Part shown: piece by piece, positions 55,801-64,000 of the stretch
Numbering within the stretch: position 1 is the first letter of the stretch
Layout: every line of letters starts with the position of its first letter
DNA from: Nemertoderma westbladi
Taxonomy: Eukaryota > Xenacoelomorpha > Nemertodermatida > Nemertodermatidae
Length of the DNA: 64,000 nucleotides
Assembly (NCBI GenBank): GCA_032718475.1
Contig: JAUCBJ010007860.1
Coordinates: forward strand, 62,001 to 126,000
Direction: 5' to 3'
Program-made: the position numbers and the translations under genes
Notes under the pieces: model-generated
What the model was told of the DNA's origin: nothing
The model's input: only the letters and a program-made list of their open reading frames with translations
The model's database searches: none

Positions 55801-57335
55801 GGCTCCACACCTTGCGCATGTAATACTTCAGACCTAACGGGTTGACACAGTGTTACAGGGGGCATTGGTATGCCTTTTTGTATATTGACTAATTTGTCGC
55901 GTTCTAGCGCGATGCTTTGCTGCACTTCTTGCAACTCTGCTCTACCTTCCCTCACTGTTCCCTTAAGTTGGTGGACAGTCTCCTGCATCTGTCCCAGCAG
56001 GAGATTCATCCCCCGCCGTCCCTCTTCCACCCACTCAACCGCCGAAGCGGGAGTCGCCAACATAGTAGCGGGCTGACGCGGGACGACGGGAGACAAATTA
56101 TTGATTTCTCTCTCCGCTATCTGGACAGGGGTATTTGCAGGGACTGTTCCACCGGGTACAGGCAGTGTAGTGCTATGTAAAGGGAATTTAGAGTTAAGCT
56201 CTGGAAGTGTAGGGGTCTCTAGCACAGAAGTGACTTTGGGAACTACAGGCCTAATTATTTCAGGTTCATCGACTATAGTAGGGAGTCTTTTGACCTGGAT
56301 AAATTGTTCCATGGGTTCTGCACTACCTAAATCTGTGCTAGTTAGCTGTCTTTTAACAGCTGGGGGCAAATCAGGCAATTTGCGACGGTAATATGTTTTT
56401 CTTCGTCTACTTAGATGGGATCTATTTCCTCCGCCTTCAGGGTCGGTAGTATCGCCTTCCTCCGAGGATGTGTACCCCTGGCGCTTGGGAGTAGATTTTC
56501 TCATCATCTGCATTTGATTAGCAGTAAACTGTTTATTTATACTGTCTTGTGTCTCTTGCAGATTCTCCAACTCCAGTTGAGCAGTCTGCTCAAATGCTCT
56601 CCTTTCTGCTTCTGCGACTGCCTTTGCCACCGCCTTTGCTGCTTTTCTTTCTGCTTCTGCATCTGCCTTTGCCACCGCCTTTGCTGCTTTTCTTTCTGCT
56701 TCTGCATCTGCAGCCGCTGCCTTTCTTTCTGCTTCTGCATCTGCCTTTGCCACCGCCTTTGCTGCTTTACTTTCTGCTTCTGCATCTGCTATAGCCGCCG
56801 CCATAGCCGCCGTTTTTTGTTCATCTATCCTTCTTTTCTTTATTTGTTCTTCTCGGACTCTAGTGAGGCGGAGTTTTTCATCACATTCAGCTTGGTTTGC
56901 AGCTAACATTTCGGCATCGATTGAGTCCAACACAAGCTTGGTTCCTTCACTATTAGGGGAAAGTCCAGACAGCCGTCTCCTCAACTCTTCGTCTCCTAGG
57001 AATCGCTGATAGTCGGACAAATAAATGTCGATAGCGTCTCTAGTTCGCGGTTTCTCGGCGGCCTCTTCGCTTTCCGCTTGAGCAAGGGTGACATCAGTTG
57101 GTTCGGTGACATCAGTTGGTTCGGTGACATCAGTTGGTTCTTCATAGGTTGATCTCTCAGCCAGCTGGGATTTCCACTGGGCTGTTTCCTGTACTTTGAG
57201 ATCTACCCGATGTAGCCAAGTTTTGACAGCAACCTGCAGCGACGTGTCCTGTCTTCTTTTGGAAGTTTCCTCAAAGGCTGAGAGGATTAGTCGAATGCGT
57301 AGGGTTCTTTCGCGTACTTGGTATAGCAGCTCTTC
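49845..57335 (-). CDS. Element 2 gag-pol polyprotein of BEL/Pao type
   Basis: Open from after TAG 57336 to 49845. Residues counted from 57020: an Ala/Lys/Glu-rich probable coiled coil with tandem units such as KAVAKADAEAERKAA at 65-145, DUF1759-type gag about 480-640, zinc-binding CALCDGTHRLSAC, CYNCLRPGHQRRTC and CEKCGAKHH about 770-815, protease LDSGSTGTFID about 938, reverse transcriptase with YMDD about 1430, RNase H with FGDASDMG about 1608, integrase HH-CC then GVDLFGP (2060), RSDKGTNFIG (2122) and GGSWERLIRS (2170), and the C-terminal SEDGLVRSVELVV. All catalytic motifs look intact. There is no ATG between 57336 and the gag core near the N-terminus, so the usable start is probably the ATG at 58022, in the same frame but beyond two stops. 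Confidence 0.93.
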   Translation of the reverse strand, partial: EELLYQVRERTLRIRLILSAFEETSKRRQDTSLQVAVKTWLHRVDLKVQETAQWKSQLAERSTYEEPTDVTEPTDVTEPTDVTLAQAESEEAAEKPRTRDAIDIYLSDYQRFLGDEELRRRLSGLSPNSEGTKLVLDSIDAEMLAANQAECDEKLRLTRVREEQIKKRRIDEQKTAAMAAAIADAEAESKAAKAVAKADAEAERKAAAADAEAERKAAKAVAKADAEAERKAAKAVAKAVAEAERRAFEQTAQLELENLQETQDSINKQFTANQMQMMRKSTPKRQGYTSSEEGDTTDPEGGGNRSHLSRRRKTYYRRKLPDLPPAVKRQLTSTDLGSAEPMEQFIQVKRLPTIVDEPEIIRPVVPKVTSVLETPTLPELNSKFPLHSTTLPVPGGTVPANTPVQIAEREINNLSPVVPRQPATMLATPASAVEWVEEGRRGMNLLLGQMQETVHQLKGTVREGRAELQEVQQSIALERDKLVNIQKGIPMPPVTLCQPVRSEVLHAQGVEPTRIYTASEVETPIANPIKGDYRPVINDIPYRPDNDPRNLYTDNSILNNAMAQESFTRQMARTEARQAVKVGEIVKFNGDEMKWLPFNEYYKDSIQNSVLSNGEKLRFLIKCLEGPPKLMALKFIGHPDGLRQVWDTLNIRYGNKDNIAKYLYAKLVAPRHFLSSGIIEFSDEIQEICRQLDWLGKSHEYQSSMVIGAVVSTLPKGGVCTRWDKKVLYMNEQQRRSPTMADLMSFLDGEVKLQLIKQSREKTSENKVSEKPTSRRRVTPVCYTDDGESQASQDEDSGKDTERSYYIDKTSKDVSKYKARTNNRREQVTKTPPQSPSRMRGRKPEERTRVHQTTQGKVSNIKPNCALCDGTHRLSACAEFLKKSLVDRRTVVWDKRLCYNCLRPGHQRRTCYSDIKCEKCGAKHHILLHSEFERDKPSQVSESELHVQFSDVNDTDQESEMEGFYTDEFSDVNESCYLINTTVYRALTYEKDINEEFPPTTFTKQSSWKAPTSNVGIREFPVVQVRVHGINKSYIVNALLDSGSTGTFIDQELAEDIFAGQPKFRTKLNMSGIMQVWKSTLTADYYVGVLSTPQDKLGTQGVRSVKMVAIKNFATTQADLYDWDEDESVQHLKIPRFQTDYPGVQILIGQNAHEALETLEKRPAQPQPLQTYAVRTRVGWYFTGPSRRTLEERMPHEQIDQVSDWEEENSEVDEPTEGTPYSSDNDDIYQLFEEENTIDLLTENQTWKNQTNLCQLIRPTESTIYNDELNDEVERYNARTRDELAVRFFTQELVEPNSYDKALSIEEERAKQIQETTTRFLKDQGRYEIGLPFRKREPRFINNRPLAEKRINQLHRRLTANASAKEMYQTQLKKFITKGYAERVPEGTPITERTYYLTHHYVPKPGKPHEVRVVFDGSALYMGQSLNSELLPGPNLLQSLLGILLRLRQYSIAFASDIEGMFLQVKALDRDRDSLRFLWWPEGDLNQTPVEYWMTIQAFGIISSPSNACSVVRTTADDNRDAFSKEVIDNIKRDIYMDDNLKSLPSVKEAIDVAKGTVECLKRGGFRLTKFTSNSREFLEAISVEDRGSKDLDLIHDDLPETKTLGLKWDTERDILFFQLKQRDNPVRTKRICLSILSTYFDPLGFISPVILIARSLVQQMWLENHSWDDPLKGELLKKWMKWEDSLPAIENFIISRSYFGHVLPTYSYQLHVFGDASDMGIGIIAYLRVETPDGIKVTLVTSKALINNKLKVPRAELKAALYATAIGRNVTEQIDYPLEKTVYWTDALLVLEYITNEVCQFSVFVTNRVAIILSRTTIDQWRHCPGTINPADIASRGATPQELIDTPDWLGGPDFLSKEEDEWPPHLTTAEIRQAKGAEKVKPKIRTSKSKLFKPTIDLSVLHTAKNDTSDPQSLATNKSVVEIRDRNWKSEIPDVSQGISPLLQRALHHYSSWNRLCKAVTYLKRCFHHHYSRKKTTSDPAPVTSAQVHVIKDLPKYKISDRFLKEKISYQEHEETNKQLLRLLQCYEDSDRYFLLLRNPQMRLRDRFSSTMIDGLIRVGGRLTNAPLSFDTKFPILISNLEVQIKMIVDVHSKLYHAGRERVLSEIRTRYYFHKPRRALNQVLRNCIPCRKVFSRPLTQREAELPRERVSFYEPPFTNTGVDLFGPIEVYRARTIIKRWCVIFVCMTCRAIHLDMVNDLSTNSFVLCLRRQIARFGTSNTMRSDKGTNFIGANNEIQAYVKDWNQRQVDDQLRITASSWTFNAADAPWWGGSWERLIRSVKTAFHFIVPCRAYLTDELLRTLMEEIAAYLNERPLMPVSSSVDSLEALTPAHFLLKKPVAMLPQSEIADGDEYCRRTWQLMQLLSRRFADHFEKHYLPTLQLRTKWFAQQENVSAGDMVLIVDPDLPRRRWQIGRIIETHISEDGLVRSVELVVMRRNFKKPGIIFETQQLNRPVGRLCLLERDRELSGNYGRQDTLPTTTSLIPQTSRDSQT

Positions 57336-58022
57336 CTACTCTTGAGGTCCGTGAGGTTGTCGAAACAGTTGTTCTTCCAATCGCTCCAAGGATCCGAAGA
57401 ATCCCTGCACATATCCTGCTGCCGACCTCTTCCAAACAGCTGGATCCATTGTATCTTTAGCCACTCCCATCCTGTGTATATCTTCCCAAGTAGCCTCGGA
57501 CATATCCAACGGAAGTCCGAGTCCGGGAATGTTCCATTGTGATTCAACAATAGATATCAATTCTTCCCTGGCGTATCCCGCGTAATTATCTTGGGTCGCT
57601 CACTTATTCTTCGCCCAGTCGGCTTGATGTTCCTCCACCGCAATGAATATAGTAGTTAGCACTGCAGCAGGAAGAGTAAGAAGGGGGTCCGAGTAGACTG
57701 TATCAGACATCTGCACTCCATGTTCGGGAGTCAGCTCTACAGTATCCGAACTGCTGGAGCTATCGGGTCGCTGTGAAGTAGGTTCTTGACCAAGATGTTG
57801 CTGCGATAGGACAACTGCCTCCTGGTCCCGTTTTACCTGTGCCCGAGTGCCTATGATGGACCTATGGTGGACTAGCCTAGGGTCTGATACTACTGGAGGG
57901 ATGACCTTTTTTACAGTAGGAGGTGAGCCGAACTCCTTTCTTATTCGCTCCACACTCCTATCTGAATCACAAATAGTTGTATCGATCAGACTGTCTGACA
58001 GGTTTTGCTGAGTGTCAGACAT
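57336..58022 (-). CDS. Element 2 Gag N-terminal region, split by in-frame TGA and TAG
   Basis: ATG 58022 opens 140 codons to TGA 57600-57602. The same frame then stays open for 87 codons to TAG 57336-57338, and then for the entire gag-pol. The frame is unbroken in phase over 8.2 kb. Content: Ser-rich (SQRPDSSSSSDTVEL), then DMSEATWEDIHRMG and GYVQGFFGSLERLEEQL in the second piece. No domain recognised. Neither stop has a sequence context I know as a strong readthrough signal. Confidence 0.7.
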
Positions 58023-60200
58023 GTTTAGTTATACAGTTGAATGTCTACTACTATAGTTTCAGTTAAAGCAAGTCTGGTAATTCAGTATGACCGCAAGCCT
58101 AGCGATTTATTACCGGTACCGTTACTCGGTGTAACGTGATATATACACAATATATTAGAATACCGGTATGCTTATAATATATAAGTATTATTACAGACTA
58201 GATTTGTCACAGAGTACCGGTATATAATTTTAGCACAAATATATATATATATAGTAGGCCTATAATGAATACCGGTATACAGCTTACACTTACAGCATGT
58301 AAGTATAATTATGAACTAGAATTAATTACAGAGTACCGGTATGATTTCAGCTCAAATTTATAGAGATAAATATAATAAGCCTATAGTGAGTACCGGTATG
58401 TCAATTATTTTAGAATAATTGAATCTCTGAATATTTTAGGGCTACTTGGTTACTTTAACTTACTTTGTTACCGTTATTTAAGCAGTAGTCCAACTGATAG
58501 TGAGACCTAGTTGTTGTATGGCAGGCCTACTATTTATAAATCGTTTGAGTTGATTTATAATATTTATATACCCGTTATATGGGTTTTTGTCAATATTTGA
58601 AATAAATGTTATTATTTCTGGGGGAGTCACTACACAGAAGCTGAACGCCTCTCAGTGAAGTACTATTTATTTGACACTAAAACTGATAATTCTAATTTAC
58701 CTAAGTTACTTAATACTACAAATTACTTACGATACGGGTGAGATCAATTCTCTAATTAAACACAACAAAATATTACGTACGAAATTTTTAGGGTAATTTT
58801 ACAGGAAGTCTACAAACCAGTCCAACAAAGGGTTAGATTTCTGGTTATTACAAAGGACAGGGTACTACGGTATTTAAATAATAAGTAGTAGTAAATATAT
58901 TGTACTGTCCAGATAGGAAAATACCACCGCCTGACGACCTATAACCGTATCGCTATAGGTACTACGTTATGTATCCCGGATTGTTCCTACCCAGAAGCTA
59001 ATAGAGCTAACGAATGTGCCTATCAACCACTTTACAACACAAATATACTGCCTACACTAATTACTTCGGAAAGCACTGTACACTAAACCCTAAATTAGGT
59101 ACAAGTACCGGTATAACAAATAATCAGTAGTTAAATATACTTGAACAGTTAAAAGAACCACGGCATCTGCTGGAGTGACCGAAGCACAAAGTCGTCAGTC
59201 TTTACCTACGCCAAGCAGCCCTGATGTAGTACCGGGGTTAGTTTAACTATAACGGTATGTGTAACAAACACAATTACTGTAGGAATAAACTTGGGGACAT
59301 GAATGTTGCGAATAATCGCATAAACTCTGAATAATAAATATTACGCTACCCGTACAGAATACTCAAACAAATACAAACCAAAACGCTGGCAGACTACTAT
59401 CAAGCCTAAACAAACTACAGTATGTGCAGATTCTGAAACTGTTAGTTAGTATGCGTTCTAACACGGTAGTACGACTTACTCTTTAAGAGGGGATTGACCT
59501 TACCGCTTATGGCTGCCCCAACTTACTAACGGCACTTTATCAGACCAACTCTACACACGCAGCAATCCCTTCAGGCCTAAGAATAGCTAGACAACAATCC
59601 AGCCTACCAATATTTGAGTAATAACTATTACGGTACCTGAACAGACCACACAAACAAGCACAGGCTAAAACACTGGCAGACTACGATCAAGCCTAGATAA
59701 ACTACAGTATATGCAGACTCTGAAACTGTTAGTTAGTATGCGTTCTAACACGGTAGTACGACTTATTCTTTAAGAGGGGATTGACCTTACCGCATATGGC
59801 TGCCCCAACTTACTAACGGCACTTTATCAGACAAACTCTACACACGCCGTAATCTCTCCAAACTCAACAACAGTCAGACAGCAGCTCAGCCTACAATTAT
59901 CTGAACAATCTGAGCAGGGTCACACGCCTTCTGCTCAATATTAGCCTACTAGTAAATAAAACCGACAGAAATAAGTAGGATCTCAAATAAAAATCAGGGC
60001 GGCCGTTCCCCGATTAAGTACCAAGACCTACCGGTATACAACAATCAAAATCGAATAATACTAATGTACTTGTACAGCAGTACCGGTACCGGTGATGACA
60101 GTTAGGCCTACTGACCTACAGAAGCACCGGTTCAGTTTTACCAGTCACTACGGTATTTTGCAACCTTATTGCTTACTGCAATAAGATTATAAACTGTTAC
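58023..60200 (-). other. Element 2 leader with tandem and direct repeats
   Basis: 2.2 kb of non-coding sequence between the 5' LTR and gag. TACCGGTA or ACCGGTAT boxes recur at 58111, 58162, 58214, 58269, 58335 and 58392 (spacing 51-66 bp) in a degenerate repeat of about 115 bp, and again at 59106, 60030 and 60083. Two direct repeats of about 280 bp, period 287, share CTGAAACTGTTAGTTAGTAT (59434 and 59721 region), AAGAGGGGATTGACCTTACC and GGCTGCCCCAACTTACTAAC. No convincing primer-binding site was found next to the LTR. Confidence 0.75.
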
Positions 60201-61458
60201 TGTTCGCGCTTTTGAAGACCTTTAGCAGTTTAACCTGCCAAAATTTATATGTCTTTTAGTTAATTAAAACCACTTTAGCATATGACAATATTTTATGCTA
60301 ATACGCAAAACATTAGCCGAAGGCAGCCCATGCGCGATCATTCACCCGATGGATCTACACCCGGGAGGCTGAATTCGGATGCTTAAATTGTATTATTGCA
60401 GTGTAAGGTTGCAGTGTATACCTACTGTATTATTCGATAGATCGTTAATAATTAATCTCTGACAGATATTATTGGCTTTCGGGAAATATTAACAGTTCCT
60501 TTAGGACGTGGCGCTTTATCTATTTAAACAGAACTAAGACTTATACTAAAACGCAACGATACTGCTTATGATTAAAGTATAAAGCATATTCTTTAGGAAA
60601 TACTTTGTTACCAATCACAATCATACACACTATTCTGCCGACCGTCAGTATATTTGATCATACATAAAGAGAGCAGCAATTGACTCACGTAGGGTCTGCT
60701 AAATAACATTGGATTCAATACACACCACATTAATATAAATCGCAATTGTTATGTATAGCCGGTCTCTCTAACCTGTAGTGTTATCAAGAAAATTGGGAAT
60801 TTGGGTGATTTATCCGTATTATCCAAAGAGCAATATTTCCATCAACAAATAGGTACAATTAATAACTGACAGTAAATAACAGTACAAACAATATGATTAA
60901 TGCAGTTAAATTAAGTAAGTATGTTAAGATGCGTTAAAATTCGATTGATTAATTAGATTCGATTCGGTAACAGTTTATACTTTCGATAATTTAAGCAGTT
61001 TTACTAGAGTTCTTCCCAAAAGGCCGGTGTTTCTGGCTTAGACAGCAATAACAACAAAGTATCAAGTAAAAACAGTAAGACTGAACACTCTCCTTATGAT
61101 CGGCTGAAAAGCTACACGTCGACAGGAAAAATCGCTCTGATTGGCTCAAGCCAAACAAAGAACCATGCGTCCAATGGCTGTTTCCATGTCAGCAACCAGC
61201 TGTTAGATGTCGTAATATGAATCATCACGGCTAAGCTGTGAAAGGTAGTTGGTGCATTACAGGTTTTTTGCCTTACCATGTCCGCCAAAACACGTATATA
61301 GCAGAATGATTTTTATGTCCGTTAAAACACCTGTAAAGGTACCTTGCGGGCGAGGGGAATATATATACAGTTAGAGAACCCTTTTAGAGTATTCCAGCGC
61401 CTGGGGGGAACTGGCCAGCAAAGGCAAACGTATCAGTTATCCCACAAAAGCTTTTACA
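60201..61458 (-). repeat. Element 2 5' LTR (right end)
   Basis: 1,258 bp. As the 5' LTR of a minus-strand element it should carry the promoter; a TATATATA stretch (plus-strand 61360-61367, GGGGAATATATATACAG) lies about 95 bp from its outer end and is a candidate TATA box. Confidence 0.95.
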
Positions 61459-61739
61459 CTACTCCTCCGCCATTTCTCAACCGTTTTTTGCAATTTTTGA
61501 TTTATATGAAAGGTAATTTCATAAGCTTCATAAATTTCGACCAGTTTTATGATTTCATAATATTTCCCCACTTTTTTATTATTTTTTATATATTTCCCCA
61601 CTTTTTTAATATTTTTTATATATTTTCCAATTATCAGAAATAGAAAATGAAAATACAAAAAGTGGTCGAAAAATATTATGAAAATGAACATGCTGGTTTC
61701 AAAAAATGTGGTATCAAAAAGAAAATAACGGAGGAGTAG
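61459..61739. repeat. Repeat interrupted by Element 2, with CTACTCCTCCG ends
   Basis: Starts with CTACT, the right target-duplication copy. It matches the inverted copy at 39875-40131 from 61459 to 61715. In this copy the outer bases CTACTCCTCCG (61459) and CGGAGGAGTAG (61729-61739) form an inverted repeat, suggesting a MITE-like element of about 280 bp into which Element 2 inserted. Confidence 0.8.
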
Positions 61740-64000
61740 GGTCTAGTCTTTTAAGCGAAATTTTTCAAATCTCAAGCCAGCCGCTAGGTGGCGTCAAAAA
61801 TGTTTTTTCACACTTTTATTTACTTTTTAGTTCATTATCTTTTCGATGGTATATCGTTTTGTGCGCATTTTTCAACCACATTGGAGATATAAGAAGGGGG
61901 GGGGGGGGGGTACCTGATGACGAATAAAGTTCCTGACGTATGATAGCGGATTGTAGTTCCCCTGTACTACAGTACAATGATGGACCTTATGCTTATATGA
62001 TCCCCGATTGTACAGAATGTTCCCGGTCCGTATAATAACAGATTGTATGTCCCCCTATTCCTATTGTATAAGGGGTTACATTATTTTTTAGTTTTTTATT
62101 ATATTTCTATTATTTTAGTTCCAATTAGGTCTAGAGTTCAAGGTCTCGTCGGTTGCAGAACATGTTTCGTAATGGTGGACTGCCGGTAATTTTGAAATAA
62201 GGGGCTTACTGTGGCTTTGGATTGTGAGCTTGTATTTCATTCACACAGTATAGTTCAAAATGGAGACTTAAATTACCTTCAGATATTTCGACATCTAGTG
62301 TGAAATGGATAGAATGGCAAACTCAGATGGATCAGTGTCAACATAGATACGCAGCTTTTGGTCTAGTAAATATCTGCCCAAGTTTCAGCATAAACGAATT
62401 TAAACCAATGAAATAGGAGACGGTTTTCTCTTTTAAACATTTCACGTCTAGCGCTAGACTGGAGAATTGCAGAAAGTTCAGTGTCTTCGCGAAGAAGCAG
62501 TCTGTGGCGATCTGCAAATTTTAAAATGTTTTCACTTTAACACGTTGCTCCATCTAGCGGTAGAAATAAAAACTGCACATAGATAATATAAGCTTACAGT
62601 ACACAGAAAGACCAAAAACTGGTTTGCAAATTTTTCTCGAAACTTTTAACATAATACAGATCACGTGTTCCACGTTGGTTACATTTAATCGAGGATTGAA
62701 GTTGAAAAGGACTATTATTTGATTAAAAAAAAAAGTACGCAGAAAACACCGTTTTGTTCACTAATTGTCAATTTATCGAAATTCACTTGCCGAGTGTTGA
62801 GTTTTACACAAGTTTTTAGAATGTCAACGAGTAGAAAACTCAACGCACGTACAGTTAATAAGGTATTATTGAACTGTTTTGTGGTATTTTGGTGTATTCT
62901 GTGTGATATTTTGGGTAATTCGAAGGACCCGAAGATTCGAATAAATGTAGCATCATCATTCTCATTAAATTTTGCAGATCGTCAAGAATGATGATACTAC
63001 TGTATTAGGCCTATGGTTTACCAAGTCCGGTACTTCTCGTTTTCATTCTGCTCGATGGGCCGGGTGGGGCTATACATGTACCGTTATTATAATTCAGTGA
63101 TTGTACAGTACTATTTGGGGCGAGCCACGCAGTCAGGGCGAGCCTTAGCGCACAATTATAATAAGTAAACAGGGCAACTTTCATGTCCGTCTGTCTGTTT
63201 GTCTGTCCGTCTGTAATGAAAAATTCATTCGTAAATAACTTTTGAAGAATTTAACCATTTTCAACCATATTCTGTATGGGAATACTAGAGAAAAATTTCC
63301 AATATTTTTGAAAGTTACGGGAAAATACCTCTCGAACTTTTGACTCCAGATCAAAAGGAACTTGTTCAAGTTCGCGTGCCGCGTACTTTTTACAAACGGA
63401 GTACAAAGCAGGCGGGTTATTGACATACAGTATATCTAACTACTGCTAACTCAACCCATCAATGTGTGAGAGGTATGCTGAATAATTACAGTAGTTTTAA
63501 AAAAAGTAAAAAATTAGCAAATAATTGAAATTTCCATAGATTAGTATTTATTTATAATTAATTAGTCCACTTTAGATTTGTCATGGTACCGGTCGGTAGC
63601 CTACAGTAGACAGCTGCGCGTAGCGTATGCATTACCTTTCGACGCTTATTCACTCCCAATTATCTGCCGCTACTTCGTTAGTGACTGCCTCAATCCGATA
63701 ATTATAATTACTTGCGTAATTTTATTGTGAATAAAAGAGAATTCAATCAAATGTTAAATTGAAAAGTGAAGAAAAGTCTTTATTCTTAAATTGTAACTTT
63801 TTCGCTCGAATATACTCCAAAATCGGGAGAAAAATGAGTACTTTTTCCCTAGGGAAAAAAGTAACCCATAGGATTGCATGGATTTTATTTTTTATCCCTG
63901 TGAAAAAAGTAAAATAAAACATTTTTCGTGGAATTTCTTAAATTATAATGAATGGGAGATTCTTTTAGGCTCATTATTAGTCATTAAGCCAAGGGAGTGC
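61740..64000. other. Right flank, no gene supported
   Basis: Low-coding, AT-rich sequence. A 15-G run lies at 61896-61910. CCGCTAGGTGGCG at 61781-61793 resembles a CTCF core site. A CTGT/CTGTCCGT simple repeat occupies about 63185-63214. A 90-codon ORF at 62719-62991 has no recognisable domain and is not called. Confidence 0.5.

Larger units (their letters stand above)
42638..61458 (-). mobile_element. Element 2: giant BEL/Pao LTR retrotransposon, 18.8 kb
   Basis: Direct repeats 42638-43895 and 60201-61458 (1,258 bp, constant offset 17563, two mismatches) are flanked by CTACT on both sides (42633-42637, 61459-61463). On the minus strand the LTRs read TGT...ACA. Order 5' to 3' on the minus strand: LTR, a 2.2-kb repetitive leader, gag-pol (58022 down to 49845), a 1.6-kb gap, an extra coding module (48225 down to 43974), LTR. 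BEL/Pao elements are normally about half this size or less. The extra module has no env features. In-frame stops at 57600 (TGA), 57336 (TAG) and 46282 (TGA) and a frame change near 45671 interrupt the ORFs. Confidence 0.96.

Noticed and set aside
56415-56906. 163-codon plus-strand Cys/Leu/Phe-rich ORF
   Set aside because: Antisense of the Ala/Lys/Glu repeat of Element 2 Gag; composition is produced by the repeat.
62719-62991. 90-codon ORF in the right flank
   Set aside because: No domain, no homologue recognised and no splice or codon evidence; expected by chance in this length.
63183-63214. CTGT-rich block as a regulatory site
   Set aside because: Plain simple repeat (CTGT/CTGTCCGT); no further support.

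Overview
The window reads as nuclear DNA of a bilaterian invertebrate: GT-AG introns, animal-type proteins (a SAMHD1-type HD phosphohydrolase and a neuroendocrine-type proprotein convertase), BEL/Pao and LINE retroelements, a piggyBac-type MITE and a large minisatellite. I cannot name the phylum. TACCGGTA and TAGGCCTA palindromes recur in host, intron and transposon DNA alike.

Layout. 1-11209: a 31-bp minisatellite of about 361 units, already running at the left edge, with higher-order duplications (70, 90/92 and 89 units). It stops 145 bp before the ATG of an intronless SAMHD1-like gene (11355-12773, +). 15249-42088 (+): a PC1/3-like (PCSK1-type) convertase gene in five recognisable exons with matching phases. 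Its second intron is 18.7 kb, because it holds a minus-strand LINE relic, a complete 11.4-kb BEL/Pao element (Element 1, 17807-29204, + strand, TSD AATTC), a decayed LINE carrying a piggyBac-type MITE and a second small insertion, and another LINE relic. Intron 3 carries a tRNA-like SINE relic, a large foldback repeat and a second LINE copy. 42638-61458: Element 2, an 18.8-kb BEL/Pao element on the minus strand, inserted downstream of the convertase with TSD CTACT. Its 1,258-bp LTRs differ at 2 positions. The remaining 2.5 kb holds no gene I can support.

The most unusual content is in the two retroelements. Element 2 carries about 4.25 kb of extra coding sequence between pol and its 3' LTR, unlike env, with Cys/His clusters, one exact CCHC knuckle and a very basic tail. 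Both gag and this extra module are crossed by in-frame stop codons although the insertion is young. Element 1 has a roughly 2.3-kb non-coding 3' region holding a regular array of about 15 short stem-loops. Their stems vary in a compensatory way and many share a CTCCG-like pentaloop; longer hairpins with the same loop follow. A 15-G run separates its first ORF from gag-pol.

The two host genes are functionally unrelated. The SAMHD1-like enzyme would hydrolyse dNTPs; the convertase would cut prohormones in the secretory pathway. All family calls are from reading motifs by eye; no searches were run.
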